From assembly GCA_902766325.1 (NCBI GenBank), contig CACXDF010000184.1, forward strand, positions 1 to 14,846: a stretch of 14,846 bases of DNA, written 5' to 3'. The DNA comes from an uncultured Eubacteriales bacterium. GTDB taxonomy: Bacteria > Bacillota > Clostridia > Christensenellales > DTU072. Both the position numbers and the translations under genes were made by a program. Positions 1 to 8,029 of this stretch are shown here, one piece after another. A model generated the notes under the pieces. It saw only the letters and a list, made by a program, of their open reading frames with translations. It did no database searches and was not told the DNA's origin. Numbering within the stretch: position 1 is the first letter of the stretch; the number at the start of each line of letters is the position of its first letter.

Positions 1-2286
1 CTCCGGTCTGGATTTGAGATATTTTTGGACCATATTACGCAATATCCCTTCCCCGTATCCGTGGATGATCTGTATTTCATGCAGTCTTGCTCGCAAACAG
101 CGATCGACGAAATCGCCGACTTCGCGCTCTGCTTCCAAAGAAGTCTTGCCGATAATATTAAGCACGGGAGAGACGGACTCGTTAAAGAGAGTCGCGCCCG
201 AACTCTTCGGTACGGTTTTTTCTTGCTTTTTCTGTTTTGGCGTCAGGCGTTGCAATCCGGAAAGCGGAAAATTGGACGTAATGCGCCCCATCTTTACTTT
301 GGCCTCTTTCTTTACGGGATTGATCTCCAGGACTTCTCCTTCCGAGCGCAATGACTTGACCAAAACTCGGTCTCCCTTCTTGATCTCGCCTTCCTGTTCC
401 TCTCCGAAACTTTGCAACTCGTTTTCTTCGTTGACAATATACTTTTTGAGCGATTTTCTGAGCTTTTGCGCGCGAAAAACGTTCGCTTCGCTCGGATCGT
501 CCAACAGTTCCCGAAGTTCGCCGATAATATCGTTCGCCTCTTCCATTGCCTCTTCCACGAGACGTTTGGTCTCCTTGCGGATATTAACGTTCAATTTTTC
601 GCGCTGTTGATACAGTTTTTCACGTTCGCGCTCCGCTTCTTTTTTGATCTCCTCGGCCTCGATCAGTTTTTTCTTGCTTTCTTCCAGATTGACGTCGGCT
701 TCTTTTCTGGATTCTTCCAAGGCAAGGAGTACTTTTTCGAAATCGCGTTTGGTCGTGCTCAAACCCATACGCGCGCAGGAAATTATTTCTTCTTTCAAGC
801 CGAGCCGTTCCGCGATCAAAAGCGCGTTAGACGCGCCGGGCGTTCCCACGATCAGCTTATACGTCGGAGAATACGTCATTGGATCAAAGTCCATCGACGC
901 GTTTTCTACGCCCTCGGTCGTCACGGCGTATTCTTTAAATTCGTTATAATGGGTCGTTATGACAGCTTTTGCGCCCGAACGAAGAATATAAGAGGCAATA
1001 CTGAGCGCAAGAGAGGCGCCTTCCGTCGGATCGGTGCCGGCGCCCAATTCGTCGAAAAGAACGAGCGTATTCGCCGTCAAGCGGTCGATAACGTCGGAAA
1101 CGTTTTTCATGTGCGCGGAGAAAGTGCTCAGATTCTGTTCTATGCTCTGCTCGTCGCCGATATCGGAAAAAATGAGATCAAAATCGGCAAGCTCAGCCGT
1201 GTCGGCAGGCACAAACAAACCTGTTTTCCCCATCAATTCGAGCAAACCGATCAATTTTAAACAAACCGTTTTACCACCCGTATTCGGACCGGTGATAAGG
1301 AGCATGGAATAGTCGTACCCGAGCGAAACGCTATTGGGCACCACTTTGTTTTTATCGATAAGCGGATGCCTGCCCCGTTCGATACGGACGCGACCTTTAT
1401 CATTGATGACCGGACGGACGGCTTTAATGGAATATGCGTACGCCGCCTTAGCAAAAAGAACGTCCAAACGGGTTACGATATCGAACGTGTATTCTATAAA
1501 ACCGGCTTCCGCGCCGATTTTTGCGGTAAACGCGCGCAAAATGCGATTGATTTCGGCCTGTTCTTCCAAAAGAAGTTGTTTCAGGTCGTTATTCATATCG
1601 ACGATCACGAACGGTTCGACGTACAAAGTCGCGCCGGATGCCGACTGATCGTGGATAAGCCCGGGTATCGCGCCCTTGTATTCCGCTTTTAACGGTATAA
1701 CGTAACGATCCTCGCGGACGGTCACGATATTATCCTGCATATATTTCGCGTATGTGGGCGACGTAACGAAATTGTTCAATTTTATTTTGATCGCCTCGCC
1801 CATTTTTCGGATCTTTTGACGAAGAAGGCGCAGATCGGAAGACGCGTCGTCGCTCATTTCCGTCTCGGACACAAAGGACCTGTCGATATCGTCTTCCAAA
1901 CGTTTATTAACGTATATTTTACGGGCAAGGTCCTTCAGGATCACGACCGAATCGTCGGGTACTTTCAGAAGTTGCGTTTGAAGGGTGCGCGAAACGCGTA
2001 AAACACGCCCCACTTTCATAATGTCCGCCATGGATAGCATTCCGAAAACTTTCGAGCTGCCGAGAGCGTCGGATATATCGTCCAAAGCGAGCATGGGCGA
2101 GACGGCATACTTATAAAGCACGACGTCGGCTTCTGCCACCGCGTCCAATTCTGCGTTGATGATATCGACCCCGGAAAGAGGCTTTAAGGACAGAATCTCT
2201 TCTTTCGCGCGTTTTCCCGACGCGAATTGTGATAATTTATCCAATATTTTATAATAATCAAGAGATCGGAACGTTTTTTCGTTCAT
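1..2286 (-). CDS. mutS2: Endonuclease/ATPase MutS2, C-terminus cut by the window edge
   Basis: MutS2 is a MutS-family ATPase lacking the N-terminal mismatch-recognition domain. Known members restrain recombination, and in Bacillus subtilis MutS2 acts on collided ribosomes. The frame is open for 762 codons from ATG at 2286 to base 1; the last 20 or so residues are missing. Visible are Walker A GPNTGGKT (residues 333-340), Walker B with the MutS signature LVLFDELGAGTDP (408-420), the TTH motif (444-446), a charged coiled coil (about 515-610), a KOW-like stretch starting GDRVLV (638-643) and an Smr domain (about 703 onward) with HGYGEG (742-747). Oddity: the Smr LDLR motif reads LNIIGK (709-714). 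The start ATG overlaps the TAA of the U32 gene as TAATG, with a G-rich ribosome binding site inside that gene, so the two are probably translationally coupled. Identity is certain; the exact 3' end is not visible. Confidence 0.96.
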   Translation of the reverse strand, partial: MNEKTFRSLDYYKILDKLSQFASGKRAKEEILSLKPLSGVDIINAELDAVAEADVVLYKYAVSPMLALDDISDALGSSKVFGMLSMADIMKVGRVLRVSRTLQTQLLKVPDDSVVILKDLARKIYVNKRLEDDIDRSFVSETEMSDDASSDLRLLRQKIRKMGEAIKIKLNNFVTSPTYAKYMQDNIVTVREDRYVIPLKAEYKGAIPGLIHDQSASGATLYVEPFVIVDMNNDLKQLLLEEQAEINRILRAFTAKIGAEAGFIEYTFDIVTRLDVLFAKAAYAYSIKAVRPVINDKGRVRIERGRHPLIDKNKVVPNSVSLGYDYSMLLITGPNTGGKTVCLKLIGLLELMGKTGLFVPADTAELADFDLIFSDIGDEQSIEQNLSTFSAHMKNVSDVIDRLTANTLVLFDELGAGTDPTEGASLALSIASYILRSGAKAVITTHYNEFKEYAVTTEGVENASMDFDPMTYSPTYKLIVGTPGASNALLIAERLGLKEEIISCARMGLSTTKRDFEKVLLALEESRKEADVNLEESKKKLIEAEEIKKEAEREREKLYQQREKLNVNIRKETKRLVEEAMEEANDIIGELRELLDDPSEANVFRAQKLRKSLKKYIVNEENELQSFGEEQEGEIKKGDRVLVKSLRSEGEVLEINPVKKEAKVKMGRITSNFPLSGLQRLTPKQKKQEKTVPKSSGATLFNESVSPVLNIIGKTSLEAEREVGDFVDRCLRARLHEIQIIHGYGEGILRNMVQKYLKSRPE

Positions 2287-4580
2287 TATTTGACCCCCCT
2301 GTTCAAATGCAGTTTATTAGAGCCGATCGGCGCGTACAAACCGTAATCGAAATAACGCGTAAGCACGTCGTCGATATTTTCGGTGCGAACCGTAAAATCA
2401 AAATACAGTTCCTTCCCCGTATCGTTACCCACGTCCGTTAAACAACTGTTACGAAGAGCGTGCATACAACGACCTTTGCCCAGTTTCGTCGTCGTCACAA
2501 GATAAGCGCCCTTTTCATCCCGTAGTTCGATCTTTCCGTAACAATTATCGCAGGTGATGCCGACTTGACGTCTGGGACAAAACGTAAGATACATCAGCGG
2601 CAAATATCCGTACGCATATAGCAATCCCCCGTCGAACCGGTTTATTTCGTTACGATTGAGTTCCGTAGACAGAAAGTAGTTTTCACAAGTATCGATAAGA
2701 GGATTCTTCGTATTGAAAATATTAAGCGAAGGTCCGGCGACAGCCATCCTGTGACAATCTTTTGCCATAGCGATGGTTCCTATATTGTTGCAAACGGCGC
2801 CGTCGAATATGGAGATGATCTTTTCGCAAGTATAAACGATATTTTGCGATAAATACGGAGGCAATTTGACCCAAACGTAATTATTCGGTCTCTTCGCCCT
2901 CTCATAGAACTCCCTGCAATCATCCACGTTGAATTTTTCGGGTGCGTAGACAATATTCGGTATGTATTTGACCAGTTTGTCGGTCAGATCGTCGATATCG
3001 GCTATTTCGGCAAAATTACCCCTGTGTTTTTCGACCGGTTCCGTTTGTTTTATTTCTTGCCGCTTGATCGGCTCTCGCTCGTAAGAATCCATAATAAGTT
3101 TTTCGGCAAGTTCGATCATCTTTCGACGGATCTCGTTCAGTTTTGCTTTAGGCAAAAAGGCGTTTTCCACCCGAGAATAAATTCTTTGTACGGAAAAACC
3201 GCTATCGCCCGTTTTAGAAAAGTGTTCTTGCACTTCTTCTTTGCCGAGAGGTTGATTCTGCGCCTTTTCCACGACGAAATCAAAATCGCAAGTCAGCGAC
3301 TTATCTTTATACCAGACGTATACTTCCGGTTTTTCACCTGCGACGAGATAGACCTCGTAATCAACGAAACGTGGACGTTTCAACGATAAAACTTTGTTTT
3401 TCAGTTCAATATCCGACGTCAAGTGAACGCAATCGCCCACCATTAAGTCTTCCGAACAGTAAATAACGGAATAACCGTCTTTATAGTTGCCCGTGGCCGA
3501 GCACCCGGATACTTCGCGATCTCTACGCATGAGTTTATAGCCGTTTTCCTTTTGCAACGGCTTAAAACAACGCACGAAACCGATGTGTTTATCCATGACT
3601 TTGACGACGCGGCCGACCATTCTGCCGATATGCGCGGGAGAATACGGATAAACAACGTCTTTGCCGTTAAAATACCCTTGCGTAAAGTCACCGCGATTAA
3701 AAAGCACTTTCAGATCGTCTTCGCTCACGTCGCAACGGAGCGTTCTTTTTAAACAGTTATAGTAGTTGGTAACGCCGGCGATATATTCGGCGCGACGCAT
3801 TCTGCCTTCTATTTTTCCGGAACGGATACAGCAGCCGGCGATCTTATCCAGACAATCGGCCATACAAATATCTTTCGCGCTGAGCAAATACCCTCGGGCG
3901 ATCTCTTTTCCGTCCAGATAAGAACGATAAAACTTTCTGCAAAGCTGATTGCACCGGCCGCGGTTGCCACTGTTGCCGGTCAACATCGAGGAAAGTAGGC
4001 AAGCTCCGGAAAAACCGACGCAAAGAGCGCCGTGAATAAAGAATTCGAGATCGACGGGCGTATATAAGCCGACGTCGTTGAGCTCCGTTCTCGTCATTTC
4101 GCGGCTGAGCACAACGCGATCGAACCCCATATCCGCCGCCCATTGCACGCCGAACGTATTATGCAGCCCCAATTGGGTACTGGCATGAATCTGCGCGCGA
4201 GAGTTCTTTCTGATGATCGGTATCAAAGAAAGATCGGCGATAATAAAAGCGTCTATTTGAGCCTTTTCCGCCTCGATAACGACTTTTTCCGCTTCTTCAA
4301 GTTCTTCGTCTTTCAAGCAAATATTGAGTGTCAAAAAAGCCTTTACGTTATAAAAATGGCAATAATCGACCACTTCTTTCAAAGAAGAAGTGACGTTATC
4401 CGCGCCTGCGCGCGCATTCAGATCGCCATAACCGAAATAAATTGCGTTTGCGCCGGCATTGACCGCATACTTGTACGTAGACGCGGTGGCCGGCGCCAGG
4501 ATCTCCATATTATACAGCGCGTTACCGCTTGTTTCGACCCAATCATAAGAAGAAAGAGGATCCTCTTTCTTCTTAGACAT
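2286..4580 (-). CDS. U32-family protein with DUF3656-type C-terminal region (RlhA/TrhP-like)
   Basis: Peptidase U32 proteins were named for collagenase activity, but the characterised bacterial members (RlhA, TrhP, UbiU/UbiV) are iron-sulfur proteins that hydroxylate 23S rRNA, tRNA or ubiquinone precursors. From the ATG at 4580 the product is 764 residues. The conserved domain opens with MEILAPA (residue 25). The U32 signature matches fully at residues 179-197 (EFF..GALC....GACLLS), followed by NRGRC..LC and KIEGRM (256-261). Candidate cluster cysteines are C187, C194, C210 and C239 (in SAKDIC). The C-terminal part has a second set: C668 in TFCPRR, CDNC (677-680) and C705. Its length and second half resemble RlhA-like proteins more than short TrhP-like ones, so an RNA-hydroxylation role is likely but the substrate is an inference. 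The start is uncertain: ATG 4580 lies 10 bases after the pheT stop without a good ribosome binding site, and ATG 4508 fits the family start better. Confidence 0.9.
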   Translation of the reverse strand: MSKKKEDPLSSYDWVETSGNALYNMEILAPATASTYKYAVNAGANAIYFGYGDLNARAGADNVTSSLKEVVDYCHFYNVKAFLTLNICLKDEELEEAEKVVIEAEKAQIDAFIIADLSLIPIIRKNSRAQIHASTQLGLHNTFGVQWAADMGFDRVVLSREMTRTELNDVGLYTPVDLEFFIHGALCVGFSGACLLSSMLTGNSGNRGRCNQLCRKFYRSYLDGKEIARGYLLSAKDICMADCLDKIAGCCIRSGKIEGRMRRAEYIAGVTNYYNCLKRTLRCDVSEDDLKVLFNRGDFTQGYFNGKDVVYPYSPAHIGRMVGRVVKVMDKHIGFVRCFKPLQKENGYKLMRRDREVSGCSATGNYKDGYSVIYCSEDLMVGDCVHLTSDIELKNKVLSLKRPRFVDYEVYLVAGEKPEVYVWYKDKSLTCDFDFVVEKAQNQPLGKEEVQEHFSKTGDSGFSVQRIYSRVENAFLPKAKLNEIRRKMIELAEKLIMDSYEREPIKRQEIKQTEPVEKHRGNFAEIADIDDLTDKLVKYIPNIVYAPEKFNVDDCREFYERAKRPNNYVWVKLPPYLSQNIVYTCEKIISIFDGAVCNNIGTIAMAKDCHRMAVAGPSLNIFNTKNPLIDTCENYFLSTELNRNEINRFDGGLLYAYGYLPLMYLTFCPRRQVGITCDNCYGKIELRDEKGAYLVTTTKLGKGRCMHALRNSCLTDVGNDTGKELYFDFTVRTENIDDVLTRYFDYGLYAPIGSNKLHLNRGVK
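2294..2300 (-). promoter_or_regulatory. Ribosome binding site for mutS2, inside the U32 gene end
   Basis: The minus strand reads AGGGGGG seven bases before the mutS2 ATG. It can pair with the anti-Shine-Dalgarno sequence with one G-U pair in place of the usual A of AGGAGG. It lies in the last codons of the U32 gene, and the stop and start then overlap as TAATG (2284-2288). This arrangement supports both the ATG at 2286 and coupling to the upstream gene. Confidence 0.75.
4546..4575. repeat. Perfect 30-base palindrome at the pheT/U32 junction
   Basis: The 15-base arm TAAGAAGAAAGAGGA is followed at once by its exact reverse complement, centred on GGATCC between 4560 and 4561. In mRNA it could form a 13-base-pair stem with a GAUC loop. 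It begins five bases after the A of the ATG at 4580, or lies in the untranslated spacer if translation starts at 4508. No T-run directly follows either arm, so it is not a standard intrinsic terminator. It could be an RNase III or other processing site, a translation-damping hairpin, or a binding site for a dimeric protein. The palindrome itself is certain; any function is inferred. Confidence 0.85.
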
Positions 4581-4590
4581 AGTCGAATTT

Positions 4591-6975
4591 TTATCGCAAG
4601 CAGATCGATTTTTCTCCAAATCCCGCAAGAACATTTTCTATCTCTTTATTTATCGTTTCATCCGTAAGCGTTTTGGTAAAATCGGTAAACAACAAACGAA
4701 CGGCAATACTCTTCTTTCCTTTTTGCACCTGTCCGCCCGTATAAACGTCGAAAACGTAAGCGTCCTGCAACAAGTCGGAACAACTATCTTTGATCGACGC
4801 AATGATCTCGGCCGCAGGCAGATCGATCGGAGCGATCAACGCAAGGTCTCTTTCTACGGATTGATATCTGCTGATCGGCTTAAACGGCTTAATGTCAAGA
4901 CCGTTTTCCACAAGATACACCTCGTCGAGTTCGGCAATATAGATCCTCTTGTCAACGTCCAGCTTCGACATAACGTCGGGATGTACTTCGCCGACGACCC
5001 CGATCTTCGTACCGTCGGCGGCGAAAATATCGGCGCTTCTGCCCGGATGGAGATATTCGGTCGCGGATCTTTTATAGCTTACTTCGATAGCAAACGCACT
5101 GAAAATATCGTCCAGCACGTTCTTGATCGAATAATAATCCTCGCCGTCTCCGTAGAAAGCGACGGAAAGTTTTTCTTTTTCTTCGGGAAGTTCGGTAAGC
5201 GGAAGCGCTTTCGGAATATAAGTACTGCCTATCTCAAAAAGTCTGCCGGCGCGATTGCCTCTGACGAAGTTTCCTTCGATGATCTTCAGCATACTGTAAG
5301 CGAGGTTCGTACGCATAACGCTGATATCCGCGCCGAGAGGATTACGTAAAGCGATCATCGAACGCAACGGCGAATCAGCATTCAAACGCAAGAAATCAGC
5401 CGATTTAGGCGTAACGAACGCATACGAAACGATTTCCGACGCGCCCTTTCCGACCAATATCTGCTTAAGTTTATCTTGGCGAAGTTGCTTTTCGTTTTTG
5501 CCTCCGCGCATATCGCTCAAGATCCTGGGAGTGACCGCATCGTAACCGTAGATACGAATTACTTCTTCCGTCAGATCGTTGATACCGACGATATCTTCGC
5601 GGAAAGCGGGAACCAACGTTGTCAAAATATCTCCTTCCGCCGTTGTTTTCAGTTGCAATCTGTTTAAGATATCGACGATAGCGTCTTTAGGCACTTCGAA
5701 ACCGGTGATCTTATTGATCTCCTCATAGTTGTAGACGATCTTTCTGTCGTCCGTGTTTTCCGCAAAGCAGTCGATCTTTCCGTCGACGATATCGCCCCAA
5801 CCGTTTTGGAAGAACAATGCCAAAGCGCGCTTCATACCGATCTCTTGCGACAAGAAATCAATGCCCTTTTCAAAACGAGCGGAAGAATCGGAATGCAAAT
5901 TGAGTTCTCTCGCTGTATGACGTACGCTGTCGCGGGCAAAGCGGGCGCTTTCCAAAATCACGGTATCTGTGTCGGGGCAGATGGACGAATACTCACCGCC
6001 CATGACGCCTGCGACTGCGACGGGCTTTTTACTGTCGCAAATAACGAGATTTCTCGAGGAAAGAGCATATTCTTTACCGTCGAGAGCAACGATCTTTTCG
6101 CCTTCCTGCGCCGTACGAACAACGATCTTACCGCCCTCAAGCAATTTTTTATCGAATGCGTGCATAGGCTGTCCGATCTCGATCAAAACGTAGTTCGTAA
6201 CGTCGACAAGGTTATTGATGGGGCGGATGCCGACCGCTTTAAGTCTGTCGCGCATGATCTTCGGAGAAACGCATTGTTTGACGTTTTTGACGGCGCAAGC
6301 AATATAACGGGGACAAAGAGCTTGTTCCTTATTTTCGACGCTGACGTACGAAGAAACATCCTCTCCTACGGTTTTATAGCTCAAATCGGGCATTTTTAAC
6401 GGTTTATCGAGCACGGCGGCCACTTCTCTTGCCACGCCGAGAATACTGTTTGCGTCCGGTCTGTTGGCGGTAACGGCTACGTCCAAAACGATATCGGTAT
6501 TCCCGATCACTTCGTTGATATCCTGACCGATCGAACACTTTTCCCGAATGATCCAAATGCCGTACACTCCTGCTCCGACAAAGTCGTCTTCTGTCAAGCC
6601 GAGTTCAGCGCCCGAACAAAGCATACCTTCGCTCTTAACGCCGCGAAGCACTCCGCTTTTGATCGTCTTGCCATCCGGCAGAACGGCCCCGTCGAGACAT
6701 GTAGGCACCAAATCGCCCTTCTTGACGTTTTGCGCGCCGGTCACGATCTGACACACCTTATCGCCTACGTTTACCTGACAGACGAACATATGGTCGCTGT
6801 CCGGATGCCGAACGATCTCCTCTACTCGTCCAACGACGACGTTTTTGATCGAATCACTCAAACGAATGACTTCTTCTATCTCAAATCCGGCCGAAACAAG
6901 CTTATCTCCAAGCACTTCGGCGCTGATACCGTCTATATCAACAAAATCTTTTAACCAACTGTAAGGTACTTTCAT
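4591..6975 (-). CDS. pheT: Phenylalanyl-tRNA synthetase beta subunit
   Basis: PheT is the large subunit of the cytoplasmic alpha2-beta2 enzyme that charges tRNA-Phe; it binds tRNA and edits mischarged Tyr-tRNA-Phe. The product has 794 residues, the usual bacterial length. It opens with MKVPYSWLKDFVD, followed by the EMAP/tRNA-binding domain (about 40-155, including HPDSD and VTGAQNV), the B3/B4 editing domain (about 215-390, including NLVDVTNYV, GQPMHAFD and SSARFEKGID), B5 (about 410-480, with FREDI and EEVIRIYGYD), the inactive synthetase-like core (about 480-690) and the C-terminal FDX-ACB anticodon-binding domain (about 700-793, with ERDLALI and TLTDE). All domains are intact. It starts 11 bases after the pheS stop behind a strong GAGGTG site. 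The next gene is the U32 gene; no zapA lies between, although many Bacillota have one after pheT. Confidence 0.98.
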   Translation of the reverse strand: MKVPYSWLKDFVDIDGISAEVLGDKLVSAGFEIEEVIRLSDSIKNVVVGRVEEIVRHPDSDHMFVCQVNVGDKVCQIVTGAQNVKKGDLVPTCLDGAVLPDGKTIKSGVLRGVKSEGMLCSGAELGLTEDDFVGAGVYGIWIIREKCSIGQDINEVIGNTDIVLDVAVTANRPDANSILGVAREVAAVLDKPLKMPDLSYKTVGEDVSSYVSVENKEQALCPRYIACAVKNVKQCVSPKIMRDRLKAVGIRPINNLVDVTNYVLIEIGQPMHAFDKKLLEGGKIVVRTAQEGEKIVALDGKEYALSSRNLVICDSKKPVAVAGVMGGEYSSICPDTDTVILESARFARDSVRHTARELNLHSDSSARFEKGIDFLSQEIGMKRALALFFQNGWGDIVDGKIDCFAENTDDRKIVYNYEEINKITGFEVPKDAIVDILNRLQLKTTAEGDILTTLVPAFREDIVGINDLTEEVIRIYGYDAVTPRILSDMRGGKNEKQLRQDKLKQILVGKGASEIVSYAFVTPKSADFLRLNADSPLRSMIALRNPLGADISVMRTNLAYSMLKIIEGNFVRGNRAGRLFEIGSTYIPKALPLTELPEEKEKLSVAFYGDGEDYYSIKNVLDDIFSAFAIEVSYKRSATEYLHPGRSADIFAADGTKIGVVGEVHPDVMSKLDVDKRIYIAELDEVYLVENGLDIKPFKPISRYQSVERDLALIAPIDLPAAEIIASIKDSCSDLLQDAYVFDVYTGGQVQKGKKSIAVRLLFTDFTKTLTDETINKEIENVLAGFGEKSICLR

Positions 6976-6980
6976 ATTAC

Positions 6981-6986
6981 CACCTC
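6981..6986 (-). promoter_or_regulatory. Strong ribosome binding site for pheT
   Basis: The minus strand reads GAGGTG five bases before the ATG at 6975, a near-ideal anti-Shine-Dalgarno match. It directly follows, and by one more base pair overlaps, the pheS stop codon, so synthesis of the two subunits is probably coupled. It fixes the pheT start with confidence. Confidence 0.9.
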
Positions 6987-8009
6987 TTATTTATACTGAC
7001 GCAAAAAGCGCAGATCGTTTTCAAACAAAATTCTGATATCCGGGATGCCGTATTTCAGCATGGCGCAACGTTCAATGCCGATACCGAAAGCGAAACCGGA
7101 ATACTCTTTGGAGTCTATGCCGCAGTTTTCGAGGACGACCGGATTGACGATACCGGCGCCGAGGACTTCGATCCAGCCGGTCCCTTTACAAAGGCGACAG
7201 CCTTTTCCGTGACACATAAAGCAACTGACGTCCATTTCCATACTCGGCTCCGTAAACGGAAAGTACGACGGACGAAGGCGGGTACGGGTATCCGCGCCGA
7301 AAAAGCTGCGAGCAAATTCATCCAAACATCCCTTTAAATCACAAATATTGACGTTTTTGTCTACGACCAAGCCTTCCATCTGATGAAACATCGGCGAGTG
7401 GGTCGCGTCGTCGTCGGCACGGTACACCTTGCCCGGGCAAATAACGCGGATAGGCGGTTTTTGCGAAAGCATGGTACGAGCCTGCACGGCGGAAGTCTGC
7501 GTACGAAGAAGGATCTTATCGGTGATATAAAAGGTGTCCTGCATATCGCGAGCGGGGTGGTCGGCCGGGATATTCAGGAGTTGGAAGTTATAGTAGTCTT
7601 CTTCGACTTCAACGCCTTCCAATACGGAAAAGCCCATTCCGGTAAACGCGTTAATAAGTTCGTTCTTTGCAAGCGTCAACGGATGAAGACTGCCGCAGGC
7701 ATTTTTATCGGGCATAGAAAGAGTAACGTCGATCTCCTCTTCCTTCATCTTTTTTTCTTTCTGCAAAGCAATAAATCGATCTTCATAAGCCGATAACATT
7801 TCGTCGACTTTCTGGCGCAACTCGTTGATATGTTTACCGACGGAAGGTCTTTCTTCCGCGGAAATGCTTTTCAAACCTTTCAAAAGAGCGGTGATTTCGC
7901 CGTTTTTGCCAAGGTAACGCACTCTCAGATCACTTAGTTCGTTTAAAGAAGTGATCCGACTGATCTTTTCCGATACGGCATCGGAAATTTCTTTAATCTT
8001 GTCAATCAT
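6987..8009 (-). CDS. pheS: Phenylalanyl-tRNA synthetase alpha subunit
   Basis: PheS is the catalytic subunit that activates phenylalanine and transfers it to tRNA-Phe together with PheT. The 340-residue product has the full class II layout. An N-terminal coiled-coil tRNA-binding arm (about 1-90) is followed by the catalytic domain with the RTQTSAVQARTM segment (169-180), motif 2 VYRADDDATHSP (195-206), FHQMEGL and RPSYFPFTEPS (246-256). Motif 3 is near GFAFGIGIER (305-314), and the protein ends FENDLRFLRQYK. Ala307 in GFAFG matches the alanine that shapes the phenylalanine pocket in Escherichia coli. A CxxC-x4-CxxC cluster (C263, C266, C271, C274) suggests a metal knuckle of the kind found in some Bacillota PheS proteins. 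The start has a GGGAG site eight bases upstream. Only 20 bases separate it from the preceding lipoprotein gene, so no T-box leader fits there. Confidence 0.98.
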   Translation of the reverse strand: MIDKIKEISDAVSEKISRITSLNELSDLRVRYLGKNGEITALLKGLKSISAEERPSVGKHINELRQKVDEMLSAYEDRFIALQKEKKMKEEEIDVTLSMPDKNACGSLHPLTLAKNELINAFTGMGFSVLEGVEVEEDYYNFQLLNIPADHPARDMQDTFYITDKILLRTQTSAVQARTMLSQKPPIRVICPGKVYRADDDATHSPMFHQMEGLVVDKNVNICDLKGCLDEFARSFFGADTRTRLRPSYFPFTEPSMEMDVSCFMCHGKGCRLCKGTGWIEVLGAGIVNPVVLENCGIDSKEYSGFAFGIGIERCAMLKYGIPDIRILFENDLRFLRQYK

Positions 8010-8017
8010 TATTTATA

Positions 8018-8022
8018 CTCCC
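8018..8022 (-). promoter_or_regulatory. Ribosome binding site for pheS
   Basis: The minus strand reads GGGAG eight bases before the pheS ATG at 8009. It occupies most of the 20-base gap after the lipoprotein stop codon. The surrounding bases are AT-rich but contain no convincing promoter. Confidence 0.8.
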
Positions 8023-8029
8023 GTAAAAA

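Noticed and set aside
412..1260. Open frame of 282 codons on the plus strand
   Set aside because: It lies exactly opposite conserved mutS2 coding sequence, including Walker B and the coiled coil, and its translation shows no domain or plausible ribosome binding site.
4371..4392. Eight-base-pair inverted repeat with a six-base loop (CACTTCTT / AAGAAGTG)
   Set aside because: It falls within conserved U32 codons (SLKEVVDY) and a stem this short is expected by chance in purine-rich coding sequence; no U-run follows.
4509..4514. TATAAT on the minus strand, just before the ATG at 4508, as a possible -10 box
   Set aside because: The best -35 at 17 bases is only TCGAAA, and the transcript would begin inside the U32 coding region; too weak to annotate.
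4581..4634. Extended U32 N-terminus starting at ATG 4634
   Set aside because: The extra 18 residues are an out-of-frame reading of the pheT 3' end and resemble no U32 protein; the upstream ribosome binding site is weak.
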